NCBI GenBank assembly: GCA_001801575.1
Contig: MGYC01000006.1
Span: forward strand, 1 to 50,676
Direction: 5' to 3'
Source: Gammaproteobacteria bacterium RIFCSPHIGHO2_12_FULL_41_20
GTDB lineage: Bacteria > Pseudomonadota > Gammaproteobacteria > DSM-16500
DNA length: 50,676 bases
Shown: in pieces, positions 25,139-34,633 of the stretch
How positions within the stretch are numbered: position 1 is the stretch's first letter
Layout of the letters: each line of letters begins with the position of its first letter
The notes under the pieces: model-generated
What the model was told of the DNA's origin: nothing
Database searches by the model: none
The model's input: only the letters and a program-made list of their open reading frames with translations
Made by a program: the position numbers and the translations under genes

Positions 25139-27493
25139 TTATTTACCTTCCTGAGCTACACTAAGTGATTTTACATAATCACATAACTCACCAGCAATAG
25201 CCACTACTTCTTGGTTAGGCATTAGTAAACCGTGTACCTCAGGAGGGTAATCTGTCGCTACCGTCATGTCTTTTACAATCTCCCCAGTCAGCGCATTAGC
25301 TTGGGAAGCAGACCTTCCCATCACCCTTTCTAAAAGCTCCATTTTATCCTTTATAATAGCTTTTCTGACTAAAGGTTGACTAAAACCACTAAAACTGGCT
25401 GCGCCCACTAACGCTTTTACAGAACTAGGCAATGCAATCTGGCTAAATATATTCACTCTTCCTGGAATAACTTCCTCAACCTCAGGTGCTTTTCTATGCT
25501 CCTCAGGTATAGCATGCCGATTATGAAAAGCTAATAAAGCAGTTACACTACGCTCAATAGAATTAGCAACTGCCTGATCCCTTAAAGCACCGGCAATAAT
25601 AGGTATTTCTTCTCCTTCGTCATGTGGAGAAGCAAAACTCACCTCTCCAGCCGCAACAACTTCTTCATACCTATGCATCCGCTCTTCCATATCCAGCAGA
25701 ATACGCCCTACTGGTGGCTCTACCTTGAGAAATTGGTTAATGCGCATTTGCTCACAGGGCGCTGGATTAGCATAAAACATCTTAGCTCTAATAATTCTAG
25801 ATTTAAAAAATATGTGTGCTTCACCTTCGCGCTGATCTTTTAAGTCCAACAAATCAATACGCTGGCGTTTTTCAGAAGAGGCGCTACGACTATCCATATA
25901 ATTATTCAGTAAACTACCAGCATTAGTTTGAAAAGAATCGACTTTAGTAACATAGGATTCCCCAGCAGTTTTTTGAAAAAACTCCCAGGTTTCCATTGGG
26001 TCTTCTAATTTCATACAAATTTTAATGTTCGTATTCGCGCCAATGGATGCTGCTTCCTCTTTGGAAGCTTTTTGAAAAGCTGGTAAATCTTGCCCTGCAA
26101 AAACCACTGAGAACCCTAAAGAGCGAGCTTGTGCTGGAACAACGGCAAATCCTTTCACCGCATAATAACCATACTCATCAAGAATACACATATAAGGGGT
26201 CGGCGCATTCGTAGGTTTACGGGTGATCATTTCACGATAGGTACCTTCTACTGATTCACCTAAACCTGCCGCCATCATTGCTTTCAATGAGGCAATAATT
26301 ACCTTACCTAAGTTCGCTAATTCTTCTGGAGACTTCTCCAACGCAGGTAGTAACACCACTAAAATACGTCGATTTAATACCACGTCTTTTAAATCAACCT
26401 CAGCAAGGTTAGTACGAATAATATGGCCATACGTATCTGCTAATGAACCGAAAACACGAGTTAATTGCATAGTGATAAACCCATGTTGCTCATAGGTCTG
26501 ACCACTTTGCTTACCTTTACGTGATCGATCAAATCCCGGTAAAGTAATGAGATAGTTGGACATCGGCTCTAGAATCACATCCGGTGTATCAGCTAAACTC
26601 ACCGGCTCTTGGTTATCACGCACAAACATTTTATCTAATGCTATAGACTCTAACCGTGTAAGCTCAAAATAGTTACGAATAGTATTCGCATCTAATAGAA
26701 TCTTCCCCTTATCCCGCATATAAACCAACACTTTCATCAGGGCTTCAACAAATACCATGGCACGACCTTTCCACATGTCTCCATCTGGAGTTTGACTGGA
26801 GGCATCCATTAAGCTAATAACAAGCTGAGACAACATACTGGATGAACCAGTGCAGAATGGATTCATCGTATTAGATAAACGTTTTTCCTGCGCCCCAACA
26901 ACATCACGTGCGCCTGTCATAAAATTAATTAACAGTAAATCATCTTCGCGCCCCAGTGAGCGACTCATAGAAAACAATTTAGCAAAGACACTATTATCGC
27001 CTTTGCCATCTACGTATAAAAAACCACTGCCTTGGATTAAGGAATTAAATGCCAATGAGATTAATGCCTCTGTTTTACCGCTACCGGTTGAACCAAAAAT
27101 CAAAACGTGCGTACGCATGTCATCATTATTAAACCAAAGCTCTTCTCCAGATAGGCGACTATTACCAAAAAAAGAAATACCGCGCGCTTTACGCGGTTTA
27201 GTTGAACCTGGCAAAGGATCATTCTGATCATAGGCATTAGAGCGCTGCGGCATACGAAATGGCAAACTAAATCGCCGCGTATACGCATAGAGAAATAGAA
27301 AAAAACCAATTAGCGTTATAAAATCAGTCATCGGTGCAAAGAAAAAAGCAGCTAAGGCGAAAGCAATCATCAAGATCGCACTATTTACCGGGTCCTTGAA
27401 GAAATCAACAAACTTCATCCCTAATGTTCGCGTATCGCGCAACAATAACTGGGGCTGAAGTTCTTGCTTTTCTTCTAAGCCACGTATTGCCAT
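25139..27493 (-). CDS. dotL: Dot/Icm coupling protein ATPase DotL (IcmO)
   Basis: DotL is the VirD4-like coupling ATPase that gathers effectors with DotM, DotN and the IcmSW chaperones. The product has 784 residues, equal to Legionella DotL (783). Two N-terminal membrane segments (about residues 38-72) precede the Walker A motif GSTGSGKT (134-141), a Walker B MCILDEYGY (437-440 for ILDE), and the VVFAGQDLPAFQKASKEEA motif. The C-terminal extension from about 590 (MEERMHRYEEVVAAGEVSF onward) is the region that binds DotN and IcmSW in Legionella. Its ATG directly abuts the dotM stop (TAAATG). Confidence 0.97.
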   Translation of the reverse strand: MAIRGLEEKQELQPQLLLRDTRTLGMKFVDFFKDPVNSAILMIAFALAAFFFAPMTDFITLIGFFLFLYAYTRRFSLPFRMPQRSNAYDQNDPLPGSTKPRKARGISFFGNSRLSGEELWFNNDDMRTHVLIFGSTGSGKTEALISLAFNSLIQGSGFLYVDGKGDNSVFAKLFSMSRSLGREDDLLLINFMTGARDVVGAQEKRLSNTMNPFCTGSSSMLSQLVISLMDASSQTPDGDMWKGRAMVFVEALMKVLVYMRDKGKILLDANTIRNYFELTRLESIALDKMFVRDNQEPVSLADTPDVILEPMSNYLITLPGFDRSRKGKQSGQTYEQHGFITMQLTRVFGSLADTYGHIIRTNLAEVDLKDVVLNRRILVVLLPALEKSPEELANLGKVIIASLKAMMAAGLGESVEGTYREMITRKPTNAPTPYMCILDEYGYYAVKGFAVVPAQARSLGFSVVFAGQDLPAFQKASKEEAASIGANTNIKICMKLEDPMETWEFFQKTAGESYVTKVDSFQTNAGSLLNNYMDSRSASSEKRQRIDLLDLKDQREGEAHIFFKSRIIRAKMFYANPAPCEQMRINQFLKVEPPVGRILLDMEERMHRYEEVVAAGEVSFASPHDEGEEIPIIAGALRDQAVANSIERSVTALLAFHNRHAIPEEHRKAPEVEEVIPGRVNIFSQIALPSSVKALVGAASFSGFSQPLVRKAIIKDKMELLERVMGRSASQANALTGEIVKDMTVATDYPPEVHGLLMPNQEVVAIAGELCDYVKSLSVAQEGK

Positions 27494-28624
27494 TTATCTT
27501 TCCTCTTTTTCATCCGGATGATAAATAACATCTTTTAATGCCACTTCAAGCGCCCTGGTTGCCTCATCCACCATCGGCACTAGTAACTTTCTGCCGGAAG
27601 TTTTTTCCGCCACCCAATGTGCAAAAATACCTGCCACCTCTACAAAAGGTGTTTGCCGCCCTACTGCGTTCAGGGTATACCACAAACGACGATCCATAGG
27701 TTTTAGCCATAAAAAATCTGCTGAAGCTTGCACACCATCCTCACGTGCCGCTTCTAACATAGCAGCCATCACTGTAAACACATAAGCATGTGACCGAGTA
27801 ACTTGTTGCACACGTTTACTTTTCTCATGCTTCTTGCAAAGCTCATTGACCCCTTGAAAATCTAGTTTCGTCGTACAAGAAAAATTGAATTGCCTTAGCA
27901 TATCTTGCGCTGTTTTCGTATCCGCCTCTATGCGCGCAGCAAAAACAGCAAATAACGCTTTGATGTGTAACGGCAATCGATCTACTCCACCCCACATCGG
28001 GCCTAGTTGCAAAGCAAATAACTTATTTGCCTCACCACGTTTCAACGTGACTTCAACGCGATTCCATTCTTCACGTGTCATGCCCTCTTTGCGCTGTACT
28101 TTATGCTCTTCTAATAATTTATTTTTTTTGCAATATTGCATGGGCGTCAATGCCATCGCCCATGGTCCGGTATCAATATCGGTATGCACCAAGTCTAAGT
28201 TAACTACTGGATAAATTTGTGGCCAATTGGTTTTTTCTAATTTCGCTAATTCATTCATTGAGTAGGTACGCTTATACGTACGTACTAAATTGCTTTTATA
28301 TACAAAAAAAGCTAAAAAAAACAAAATGACAACCAGCGGCAACCGTAAATAATCACCCACCGCACGGCCTGCATCTATAACTTGTTGGAAAGTAACGCTC
28401 TTAGGATCTGCTAAATAAGATTGTATCGTTGCCTTAGTGCCAGCCAGATTAGATGTAAAAAAACTTAATAGATTGATTTCATAAAGTTTAAGATCCAGAT
28501 AAGCAGTGATGATGTAACTTTTATATAAATACCAAATAACTGCGCCAGCAACAAATACAGCAGCCACAATCCATAAAATAGCCGTGGATTGATCTTCCTG
28601 ACCTGGTTGTTGTGGCGCCGCCAT
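27494..28624 (-). CDS. dotM: Dot/Icm coupling-complex protein DotM (IcmP)
   Basis: DotM is a membrane-anchored partner of DotL. In Legionella its cytoplasmic domain presents basic patches that recognise acidic Glu-rich effector signals. This 376-residue protein (Legionella about 376) has membrane segments at about residues 13-31 (ILWIVAAVFVAGAVIWYLY) and 93-109 (LPLVVILFFLAFFVYKSN), followed by the conserved ALTPMQYCKKNKLLEE and a long helical domain ending RRLWYTLNAVGRQTPFVEVAG. It is first in the leftward run, with a candidate promoter just upstream, so it probably heads the operon. dotL begins right after its stop. Confidence 0.96.
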   Translation of the reverse strand: MAAPQQPGQEDQSTAILWIVAAVFVAGAVIWYLYKSYIITAYLDLKLYEINLLSFFTSNLAGTKATIQSYLADPKSVTFQQVIDAGRAVGDYLRLPLVVILFFLAFFVYKSNLVRTYKRTYSMNELAKLEKTNWPQIYPVVNLDLVHTDIDTGPWAMALTPMQYCKKNKLLEEHKVQRKEGMTREEWNRVEVTLKRGEANKLFALQLGPMWGGVDRLPLHIKALFAVFAARIEADTKTAQDMLRQFNFSCTTKLDFQGVNELCKKHEKSKRVQQVTRSHAYVFTVMAAMLEAAREDGVQASADFLWLKPMDRRLWYTLNAVGRQTPFVEVAGIFAHWVAEKTSGRKLLVPMVDEATRALEVALKDVIYHPDEKEER

Positions 28625-28665
28625 GTTTTGTTACTCGCAAAAAAACAATAATCCATTTAAAGTAA

Positions 28666-28674
28666 AGTATAGCA
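28666..28674 (-). promoter_or_regulatory. Candidate extended -10 promoter of the dotM operon
   Basis: On the minus strand TGCTATACT fits an extended -10 element (TGnTATAAT-like). It is about 42 bases upstream of the dotM ATG in the 62-base dotM-dksA gap. No convincing -35 hexamer is present at 16-18 bases, as expected for an extended -10 promoter. Assigned by eye only. Confidence 0.4.
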
Positions 28675-28686
28675 TTTTTTCTACAC

Positions 28687-29151
28687 TCAAAACTCCTCTT
28701 CTTGTCGCTGTTGTTTTTCACGAATTTCATCAAGCGTCTTGCAATCGATACATAGCGTTGCCGTTGGCCTTGCCTCTAACCGTCGTAACCCTATCTCCAC
28801 ACCACACACTTCACAGTAACCATATTCTTTTTCGGTAATTAATTCTAATGCTTCCTCCACCTTTTTCAGTAGCTTACGTTCTCTGTCTCGTGTACGTAAT
28901 TCAATACGAAAATCTTCTTCTTGTGATGCTCGATCATTAGGATCAGGATAATTGACGGTGGTCTCTTCTTTCATGTGACTTACTGTACGATCAACCCCTT
29001 CCATAATACGTTGACGAAATGCCATCAAGATTTTTTCAAAATGTCCCATCATCCGAGCACTCATATATTTCTCGGTTTTTTTAGGCTTATACGGTGCTAT
29101 CCCTAACATCTCTAAGCTAGGCTCTAGAATGTCTTTTTCTTTAATTGCCAT
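28687..29151 (-). CDS. dksA: RNA polymerase-binding transcription factor DksA
   Basis: DksA enters the RNA polymerase secondary channel and works with ppGpp to redirect transcription; in Legionella it affects virulence traits. The 154-residue product (E. coli 151) has the coiled-coil arm with the acidic tip sequence DPNDRASQEEDFRIELRTRD (Asp residues at the tip) and the C-terminal zinc finger CEVCG...CIDC near residues 116-137. It lies 62 bases upstream of dotM on the same strand, so read-through into the secretion operon is possible. Confidence 0.96.
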   Translation of the reverse strand: MAIKEKDILEPSLEMLGIAPYKPKKTEKYMSARMMGHFEKILMAFRQRIMEGVDRTVSHMKEETTVNYPDPNDRASQEEDFRIELRTRDRERKLLKKVEEALELITEKEYGYCEVCGVEIGLRRLEARPTATLCIDCKTLDEIREKQQRQEEEF

Positions 29152-29227
29152 TACTCAATCTCCTATCCTTATTAACATAATTGTAGTGCAAAACTAGCCG
29201 CTATACCAAAAAAATATCTCAAAGTAA

Positions 29228-30109
29228 CTATGGCATTCCTAGGATAATACCTCCTGTTACACGCTCCCTTCCTGCTAAGTCCTTATAAGTTGCAACCTCT
29301 TGATAATTAGCTTGTTGGAGTAAATGTCGCACTACAGCGCCCTGCGCAAATCCATGTTCAATCATAATATAACCACCTGATTCTAAATGCCTCCTTCCAT
29401 CCACTATAATCTTCTTAATCTCACTAAGTCCACGCTCTCCTGCCACTAAAGCAGTCCGAGGTTCAAACTTTAATCCTTCTCCATAAACACGCCAATCCAC
29501 CTCGCTAATATAGGGCGGATTACTCACAATAGCATGAAATAACTGGTATTTATGCGAACAACCTATTGTATCCTCCGCTAAGGCAGCGCACCAATCGCCT
29601 TGTCGAAAGTGAATCTGCGTCAACCCTAATCTTTGCGCATTAGCCTGAGCAACAGCCAACGCGGCTGGGCTATGATCGGTAGCATAGATAACCCACTGAG
29701 GGCGCTCTGTGGCCAAGGCTAATGCAACTGCACCTGATCCTGTACCTAAATCAGCAACAACAGCATCCTGTCCTAATCGTTCAAGCAGGAGCTCCACAAG
29801 TAACTCTGTTTCCGGCCTCGGGATAAGGGTATCTGGTGTTACACGTAGCGCCAATGCCCAGAATTCACAATGCCCGGTTAAATAAGGAATAGGCTCACCC
29901 CCCATCCGCCTGAAAATAACAGCAATAAATTTTTGGGATTGCTCCATAGTAAGTACTGCTTCAGGATAAGCATACAAATAGCTACGGGGAGCATTTAACA
30001 CATTAGCCAATAACTGTTCTGCCTCCCACATGGGAACATCTGTCACAACAGGTAGCATTTGTTTAGCTAATACTAGTGCTTGATGGATAGTTTGTTGCTG
30101 CATATTCAA
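29228..30109 (-). CDS. prmC: Release factor glutamine methyltransferase PrmC
   Basis: PrmC (HemK) N5-methylates the glutamine of the GGQ motif in release factors RF1 and RF2. The 293-residue product has the N-terminal helical domain with PIPYLTGHCEFWAL near residue 76, the SAM-binding loop VVADLGTGSGAVALALA near 117, and the catalytic SNPPYIS near 196. Its substrate gene prfA is immediately upstream, separated by 52 bases containing a hairpin, the usual prfA-prmC pairing in this class. Confidence 0.96.
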   Translation of the reverse strand: MNMQQQTIHQALVLAKQMLPVVTDVPMWEAEQLLANVLNAPRSYLYAYPEAVLTMEQSQKFIAVIFRRMGGEPIPYLTGHCEFWALALRVTPDTLIPRPETELLVELLLERLGQDAVVADLGTGSGAVALALATERPQWVIYATDHSPAALAVAQANAQRLGLTQIHFRQGDWCAALAEDTIGCSHKYQLFHAIVSNPPYISEVDWRVYGEGLKFEPRTALVAGERGLSEIKKIIVDGRRHLESGGYIMIEHGFAQGAVVRHLLQQANYQEVATYKDLAGRERVTGGIILGMP

Positions 30110-30122
30110 CCTATAACCCCTT

Positions 30123-30162
30123 AGGCTCTGTGAAAGAATAACTTCCCTTTTTAACAGAGCCT
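30123..30162. other. Inverted repeat between prfA and prmC
   Basis: AGGCTCTGT (30123-30131) and ACAGAGCCT (30154-30162) form a 9-bp stem with a 22-base loop just after the prfA stop. There is no U-run after it on the transcribed strand, so a rho-independent terminator is unlikely. It could limit transcript decay or be a small repeat. Confidence 0.35.
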
Positions 30163-31247
30163 TACGACTCTCCTAACATTGCCATTAATTCAGCATGATG
30201 TTCATGAATTAGTGGTTCAATGACAGGATCCAAATTACCTTCCATAATTTTAGGTAATTGATAAAGGGTCAGATTAATACGATGATCAGTCAGTCGCCCT
30301 TGTGGAAAGTTATAAGTACGTATACGCTCAGAACGATCGCCGGTGCCCACCAAACTACGACGGGTCGCTGCTTGCTGTTGATGTTGTTTGCTACGCTCTG
30401 CGTCTAATAATCTGGCTTGCAATAAAGACAAAGCACGGGCTTTATTTTTATGTTGCGACCGCTCATCTTGGCACTCAACGACTGTCCCAGTAGGAAGATG
30501 TGTAATACGCACGGCTGAATCTGTTTTTTGGACATGCTGCCCGCCAGCGCCCGATGCTCGAAAGGTGTCAATCCGCAAATCAACTGGGTTAATTTCAATA
30601 TGGGAAACTTCTTCAATTTCAGGCAGCACAGCAATTGTACAGGTTGAGGTATGAATACGCCCTTGTGCTTCTGTCTCAGGTACACGCTGTACACGATGCA
30701 CCCCCGATTCAAACTTCAACCGAGAATAAGCACCGCGACCAATAATGCGCAAAATTATTTCTTTATATCCGCCATGTTCACCGTGGCTCGCATTAATTAC
30801 CTCCACCTTCCATCCACGATTTTCTGCATAACGCATATATGCCCGGCATAAATCACCCGCAAAAATCGCCGCCTCATCGCCTCCCGTACCTGCGCGTATT
30901 TCAAGAAAAATATTATTTTCATCATGTGGATCCTTGGGCAATAAAATCACTTGCAACTCTGCCTCCAGCTTTACTAGCTGCTCTTCTAACCCTTTCAATT
31001 CTTGTTTAGCAAGCTGCTGTAACTCAAAATCTGGTTCTTCCAGCAAAAGCCGAGTTTCTGCTTGCGTCTGGATTAAGATTTGATATTGCTTAAAAGCATT
31101 GACGGCTGGCTCCAACTGCGCATATTCTTTGGAGTAATCTCGGAATTGATTCTGATCACCAATCACCCGAGGATCAGCTAGTCGTGTACCTAACTCTTCA
31201 TACCGAGCAACCAACCCTTGTAGCTTTGCCACAATTGAGGGCTTCAT
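30162..31247 (-). CDS. prfA: Peptide chain release factor 1
   Basis: RF1 terminates translation at UAA and UAG. The 361-residue product has the catalytic GGQ (residues 235-237 in [13 protein letters not shown]), the codon-recognition segment [19 protein letters not shown], and the [20 protein letters not shown] block. Gln237 is the target of the adjacent prmC product. Its ATG overlaps the hemA stop by four bases (ATGA), so the hemA-prfA-prmC order is coupled as in many gammaproteobacteria. Confidence 0.97.
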   Translation of the reverse strand: MKPSIVAKLQGLVARYEELGTRLADPRVIGDQNQFRDYSKEYAQLEPAVNAFKQYQILIQTQAETRLLLEEPDFELQQLAKQELKGLEEQLVKLEAELQVILLPKDPHDENNIFLEIRAGTGGDEAAIFAGDLCRAYMRYAENRGWKVEVINASHGEHGGYKEIILRIIGRGAYSRLKFESGVHRVQRVPETEAQGRIHTSTCTIAVLPEIEEVSHIEINPVDLRIDTFRASGAGGQHVQKTDSAVRITHLPTGTVVECQDERSQHKNKARALSLLQARLLDAERSKQHQQQAATRRSLVGTGDRSERIRTYNFPQGRLTDHRINLTLYQLPKIMEGNLDPVIEPLIHEHHAELMAMLGES

Positions 31248-32512
31248 GATGTTTTTACCTCTGGATCTGGTAAAGCAAATAAGCGCCTAGCTAGATGTAA
31301 CAATTCAAACTGCCCCTCGGCACCGGCTTGGCGTAATTGTACGCTAGGTGTATGTAATAAACGTTTAGCCAAAGCACGAGCAAACCCTTCCAGGACAAGC
31401 TCCGGTTCATAACCATGTGATAATTGCTGTTTCGCTTTCATTAATTCAATGTGGCATAAAGCTTCTACTTGTTCTCGACATGCACGAATAGTGTGATTTA
31501 CTTTATCTAGACTATTTAACCAAAGCATAAAGTCTCGGCTTTTTTGCTCAATCTTTTCTTTAGCTTTATCAGCTGCATGTTCACGGCCTTGACGATGTTG
31601 CTCAATCACCCCCTTTAAATCATCAATACAATACAATTCCACCCCAGAAAGCGTAGCCACACGTAACTCAACGTCACGCGGAACAGCCATATCTAAAATA
31701 AGTAAAGGTTTATGATTACGTAATGGCCACACTGCCTGCAACATGGCATGAGAAATAATCGGCATCGTACTACCTGTTGTGGTAAACACGAGATCTGCAT
31801 AGGTTAATACTGTAGGCAACTCTTCTAATATGTGTACCTTACCCCCGTATTGCTGCGTTAAATGCATAGCTTTACTGTGGCTACGATTAACAATCGCATA
31901 AGGTTCGATACCGTAAGTTTTCAAATAGCGCAATAATAACTCTGCAGTTTCTCCCGCACCTACTACCACTGTTTTCGCCCATTGCAAATCAGCTATCCGT
32001 TGTTTCACAAAATGCAGCGCTGAAGAAGCAAGAGATACAGGACAAGCGCCAATAGATGTCGTAGTGCGTATCTCTTTTGCTACGGTGAATACTTCTTGAA
32101 ACAGCCGATGGAACAAACTACCTACCGCTCCTGCGGTACAACTGTCAGAAAAGGCTGCTTTCATTTGCCCTAAAATTTGTGGCTCACCTAAGATCATAGA
32201 ATCTAATCCGCATGCTACCATCATCATATGCGCTATAGCCTCCGCACCTTGATAACAATACATCGATCTAGTCACAATCTCTGCTGGTAATGCATGCTGT
32301 GAACAAAACCACGCCTGGACTTTTTCTACTTCTTCAGTTTCACAATAAAGTTCTGAGCGATTACACGTTGATAACAATACGGCTTCTTGAACGACACCAC
32401 AGCTGAGTAAATCTTGTAAATAAAGAGACAAATTATCTTGTGAGAAAAAAACTTGCTCGCGCAATTCTATCGGCGCAGTCTTATGATTAATGCCAACCAC
32501 CAAAATTGTCAT
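31244..32512 (-). CDS. hemA: Glutamyl-tRNA reductase
   Basis: HemA reduces glutamyl-tRNA to glutamate-1-semialdehyde, the first step of C5 tetrapyrrole synthesis. The 422-residue product (E. coli 418) starts [19 protein letters not shown], has the catalytic cysteine in [11 protein letters not shown] (Cys50), [17 protein letters not shown] near 104, and the NADPH-binding segment [11 protein letters not shown] near 182. The ATG at 32512 is chosen by family alignment over the frame start at 32548. It is divergent from lolB and overlaps prfA by four bases. Confidence 0.96.
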   Translation of the reverse strand: MTILVVGINHKTAPIELREQVFFSQDNLSLYLQDLLSCGVVQEAVLLSTCNRSELYCETEEVEKVQAWFCSQHALPAEIVTRSMYCYQGAEAIAHMMMVACGLDSMILGEPQILGQMKAAFSDSCTAGAVGSLFHRLFQEVFTVAKEIRTTTSIGACPVSLASSALHFVKQRIADLQWAKTVVVGAGETAELLLRYLKTYGIEPYAIVNRSHSKAMHLTQQYGGKVHILEELPTVLTYADLVFTTTGSTMPIISHAMLQAVWPLRNHKPLLILDMAVPRDVELRVATLSGVELYCIDDLKGVIEQHRQGREHAADKAKEKIEQKSRDFMLWLNSLDKVNHTIRACREQVEALCHIELMKAKQQLSHGYEPELVLEGFARALAKRLLHTPSVQLRQAGAEGQFELLHLARRLFALPDPEVKTS

Positions 32513-32605
32513 ATTAAAGCTCGCTAAAGTTACAACCACTCTTGCCAAAATTAAAAATTGGGCTTAATTTTATGCCAGTTCACAAAAAAAACAAAGGTCT
32601 GATCT

Positions 32606-33202
32606 ATGACAAACAAATATCTCCCGCATTGCCTCTTGCTAATATTGACCCTTTTTTTAGCAGGCTGTGCTAGTTTTTCCCCACCGCCCCCCGCTTCTAC
32701 CCCGTGGGATACACGAGAAAAAACTGTAGCGGAGTTACAACATTGGAACCTGCATGGAAAAATCGCTATGCGTACCGCGACTGAGAGCGGCAGCGTCACA
32801 ATTAAATGGCAAGAACATCACCCTTATTATACTATTTGGCTATATGGGCCTATGGGTACACCTTCGGCAATTCTACGAAATCAACCAGGAAAAACCACCT
32901 TAGAAACAAGCTCGGGGCAACATTTCTCCGCTGCTAACGCCGCTGCATTATTACACCAACAAACAGGATGGAATATACCTGTAGCAAGTTTATTTTACTG
33001 GGTGCGCGGACTACCGGTGCCGAATACTCCCTATCAAGCAGGTTTTGATCGTTACCATCGTTTAGCACGTTTAACTCAGCAAAATTGGGAAATTCAGTTT
33101 TTACATTATACTAATTTCCCGCATATCGAATTACCCGATTTAATTACTTTAACCAAGGGAAGTACGCGTATAAAATTATTTGTATATCGCTGGGGAATAT
33201 AA
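32606..33202 (+). CDS. lolB: Outer-membrane lipoprotein receptor LolB
   Basis: LolB accepts lipoproteins from LolA and inserts them into the outer membrane. The 198-residue precursor has a signal peptide with lipobox LAGC (Cys21) and the family features WNLHGKIAMRT, WLYGPMGTPSAILRN and YWVRGLPVPNTPYQ. AAAGGT lies about eight bases before the ATG. It is divergent from hemA, the usual arrangement. In most gammaproteobacteria ispE comes next; here tRNA-Gln follows after 61 bases, so ispE is absent from this place. Confidence 0.92.
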   Translation: MTNKYLPHCLLLILTLFLAGCASFSPPPPASTPWDTREKTVAELQHWNLHGKIAMRTATESGSVTIKWQEHHPYYTIWLYGPMGTPSAILRNQPGKTTLETSSGQHFSAANAAALLHQQTGWNIPVASLFYWVRGLPVPNTPYQAGFDRYHRLARLTQQNWEIQFLHYTNFPHIELPDLITLTKGSTRIKLFVYRWGI

Positions 33203-33205
33203 CCA

Positions 33206-33234
33206 TTGACACTCTAAAGCACTAACAGCAAAAT
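33206..33234 (+). promoter_or_regulatory. Sigma-70 promoter of tRNA-Gln
   Basis: A perfect -35 TTGACA (33206-33211) is followed after 17 bases by CAAAAT (33229-33234), a 4 of 6 match to TATAAT. The expected start would be near 33241, about 23 bases ahead of the tRNA. The promoter may also serve prs. Confidence 0.55.
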
Positions 33235-33263
33235 AGCGACTCAAATTTAGCCTCTTTTACTAT

Positions 33264-33336
33264 TGGGGTGTAGCCAAGCGGTAAGGCACCGGGTTTTGAT
33301 CCCGGCATTTCCTAGGTTCGAATCCTAGCACCCCAG
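33264..33336 (+). tRNA. tRNA-Gln (anticodon TTG)
   Basis: It folds as a full cloverleaf: acceptor stem TGGGGTG/CACCCCA, D arm GCCAAGCGGTAAGGC, anticodon stem CCGGG/CCCGG with loop TTTTGAT (anticodon TTG), T arm CCTAGGTTCGAATCCTAG, and discriminator G. The 3' CCA is not encoded. The position before prs matches the lolB-(ispE)-tRNA-Gln-prs order seen in related genomes. Confidence 0.95.
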
Positions 33337-33382
33337 TGATTTTTGCTTTACAAACTCTCAACATAATAAGGGTAGCAAAGCC

Positions 33383-34330
33383 GTGCCAGAAATCATGATT
33401 TTTAGTGGTAATGCCAGTCAAGATCTTTCCAAAAAAATCGTTGAACACCTTAACCTTTCTCTGGGAAAAGCCACTGTTAGTTGCTTTAGCGATGGTGAAA
33501 CCATGGTGGAAATTCAGGAGAATGTACGTGGTCGCGATGTTTTTATTATTCAATCGACTTGCGCACCCTCTAATAATAACCTCATGGAACTCATTCTTAT
33601 TGCCGATGCCTTACGCCGTGCATCGGCAGCTAAAATCACTGCCGTTGTCCCTTACTTTGGTTATGCTAGACAAGACCGGCGTGTGCGCTCTGCCCGTGTT
33701 CCTATTACTGCAAAAATCGTCGCAGATATGATGGCATCCGTAGGTATTAGCCGCTTAGTGACTGTCGATTTACATGCCGATCAAATCCAAGGCTTCTTTT
33801 ACATGCCTGTGGATAATCTGTACAGCACTCCTATCATGCTAGAAGATATTCAAACTAATGGCTTTCAAAATATCATGGTGGTTTCTCCTGATGTAGGTGG
33901 AGTGATTCGTGCACGTGCTATTGCAAAACGCATATCTGGCGCGGATTTAGCCATTATCGACAAACGCCGCCCTCAGCCTAATGAAGCTCAAGTCATGCAC
34001 ATTATCGGTGATGTTAAAGACCGCGACTGTTTAATTGTGGACGATATTATCGATACAGCCAGCACCTTATGTCGTGCAGTCGATGCATTAAAAGAACATG
34101 GCGCCTCCAAGGTGGTTGCCTATGTGACTCATCCTGTACTTTCTGGCAAGGCTATTAAAAACATAGAGTCTTCTGCATTGGATGGATTAGTCGTCACAGA
34201 CACCATCCCATTACATGACGCGGCTAAAACCTGCTCGCGTATTCGCGCTTTGAGCTTAAGCCACATGATCGCGGAAGCGATTCGACGTATCAGTGGCGCG
34301 GGTTCATTAAGTAGAATGTTTTTAGATTAA
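33383..34330 (+). CDS. prs: Ribose-phosphate pyrophosphokinase
   Basis: Prs makes phosphoribosyl pyrophosphate from ribose 5-phosphate and ATP for nucleotide, histidine and NAD synthesis. The 315-residue product matches the E. coli length and has [20 protein letters not shown], the catalytic loop residues in [12 protein letters not shown], and the PRPP-binding [13 protein letters not shown] near residue 216. The start is a GTG at 33383 ([11 protein letters not shown] aligns with the E. coli N-terminus), with AAGGG ten bases upstream; an internal ATG at 33395 is less likely. It follows tRNA-Gln by 46 bases. Confidence 0.96.
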   Translation: MPEIMIFSGNASQDLSKKIVEHLNLSLGKATVSCFSDGETMVEIQENVRGRDVFIIQSTCAPSNNNLMELILIADALRRASAAKITAVVPYFGYARQDRRVRSARVPITAKIVADMMASVGISRLVTVDLHADQIQGFFYMPVDNLYSTPIMLEDIQTNGFQNIMVVSPDVGGVIRARAIAKRISGADLAIIDKRRPQPNEAQVMHIIGDVKDRDCLIVDDIIDTASTLCRAVDALKEHGASKVVAYVTHPVLSGKAIKNIESSALDGLVVTDTIPLHDAAKTCSRIRALSLSHMIAEAIRRISGAGSLSRMFLD

Positions 34331-34354
34331 ACAGTAAGGATTAAACAGTAAAGA

Positions 34355-34383
34355 TTGGTATTCCCATTCATTTCATGTAGAAT
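34355..34383 (+). promoter_or_regulatory. Candidate sigma-70 promoter of rplY
   Basis: TTGGTA (34355-34360), a 17-base spacer, and TAGAAT (34378-34383, 5 of 6 to TATAAT) lie after prs. A transcript from here would begin near 34390 and carry a TTTCTCT/AGAGAAA hairpin and then the whole nested palindrome before the rplY start. Confidence 0.45.
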
Positions 34384-34418
34384 GCCCGGTTTATTTCTCT
34401 TGGTCGCGAGAGAAACAG

Positions 34419-34588
34419 CAGCGACTCCCGCTAACACTGTCATCCTGAGCGTTAGCCCCTGTCATCCTGAGCGTTAGCGAAGGATCAGTGTCCTTGTTAA
34501 ACGAATTCAAGAAGGACACTGATCCTTCGCTAACGCTCAGGATGACAGGGGCTAACGCTCAGGATGACAGTGTTAGCGGGAGTCGCTG
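34419..34588. repeat. Nested double family A palindrome in the rplY leader
   Basis: The arms of about 77 bp each contain the motif CATCCTGAGCGTTAGC twice in tandem, so four times in all, and end in CAGCGACTCCCGCTAACAC on the outside. The centre is TTGTTAAACGAATTCAAG. The structure reads as one element inserted inside another. The 303-base gap between prs and rplY holds this, a promoter candidate and a small hairpin, with no gene. Confidence 0.9.
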
Positions 34589-34633
34589 GAGAAAAAGCAA
34601 TATAATTGTTTGATTAATAAAGAGGACTCATTC

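Noticed and set aside
30123-30162. Rho-independent terminator after prfA
   Set aside because: No U-run follows on the transcribed strand and the loop is long; recorded only as an inverted repeat.
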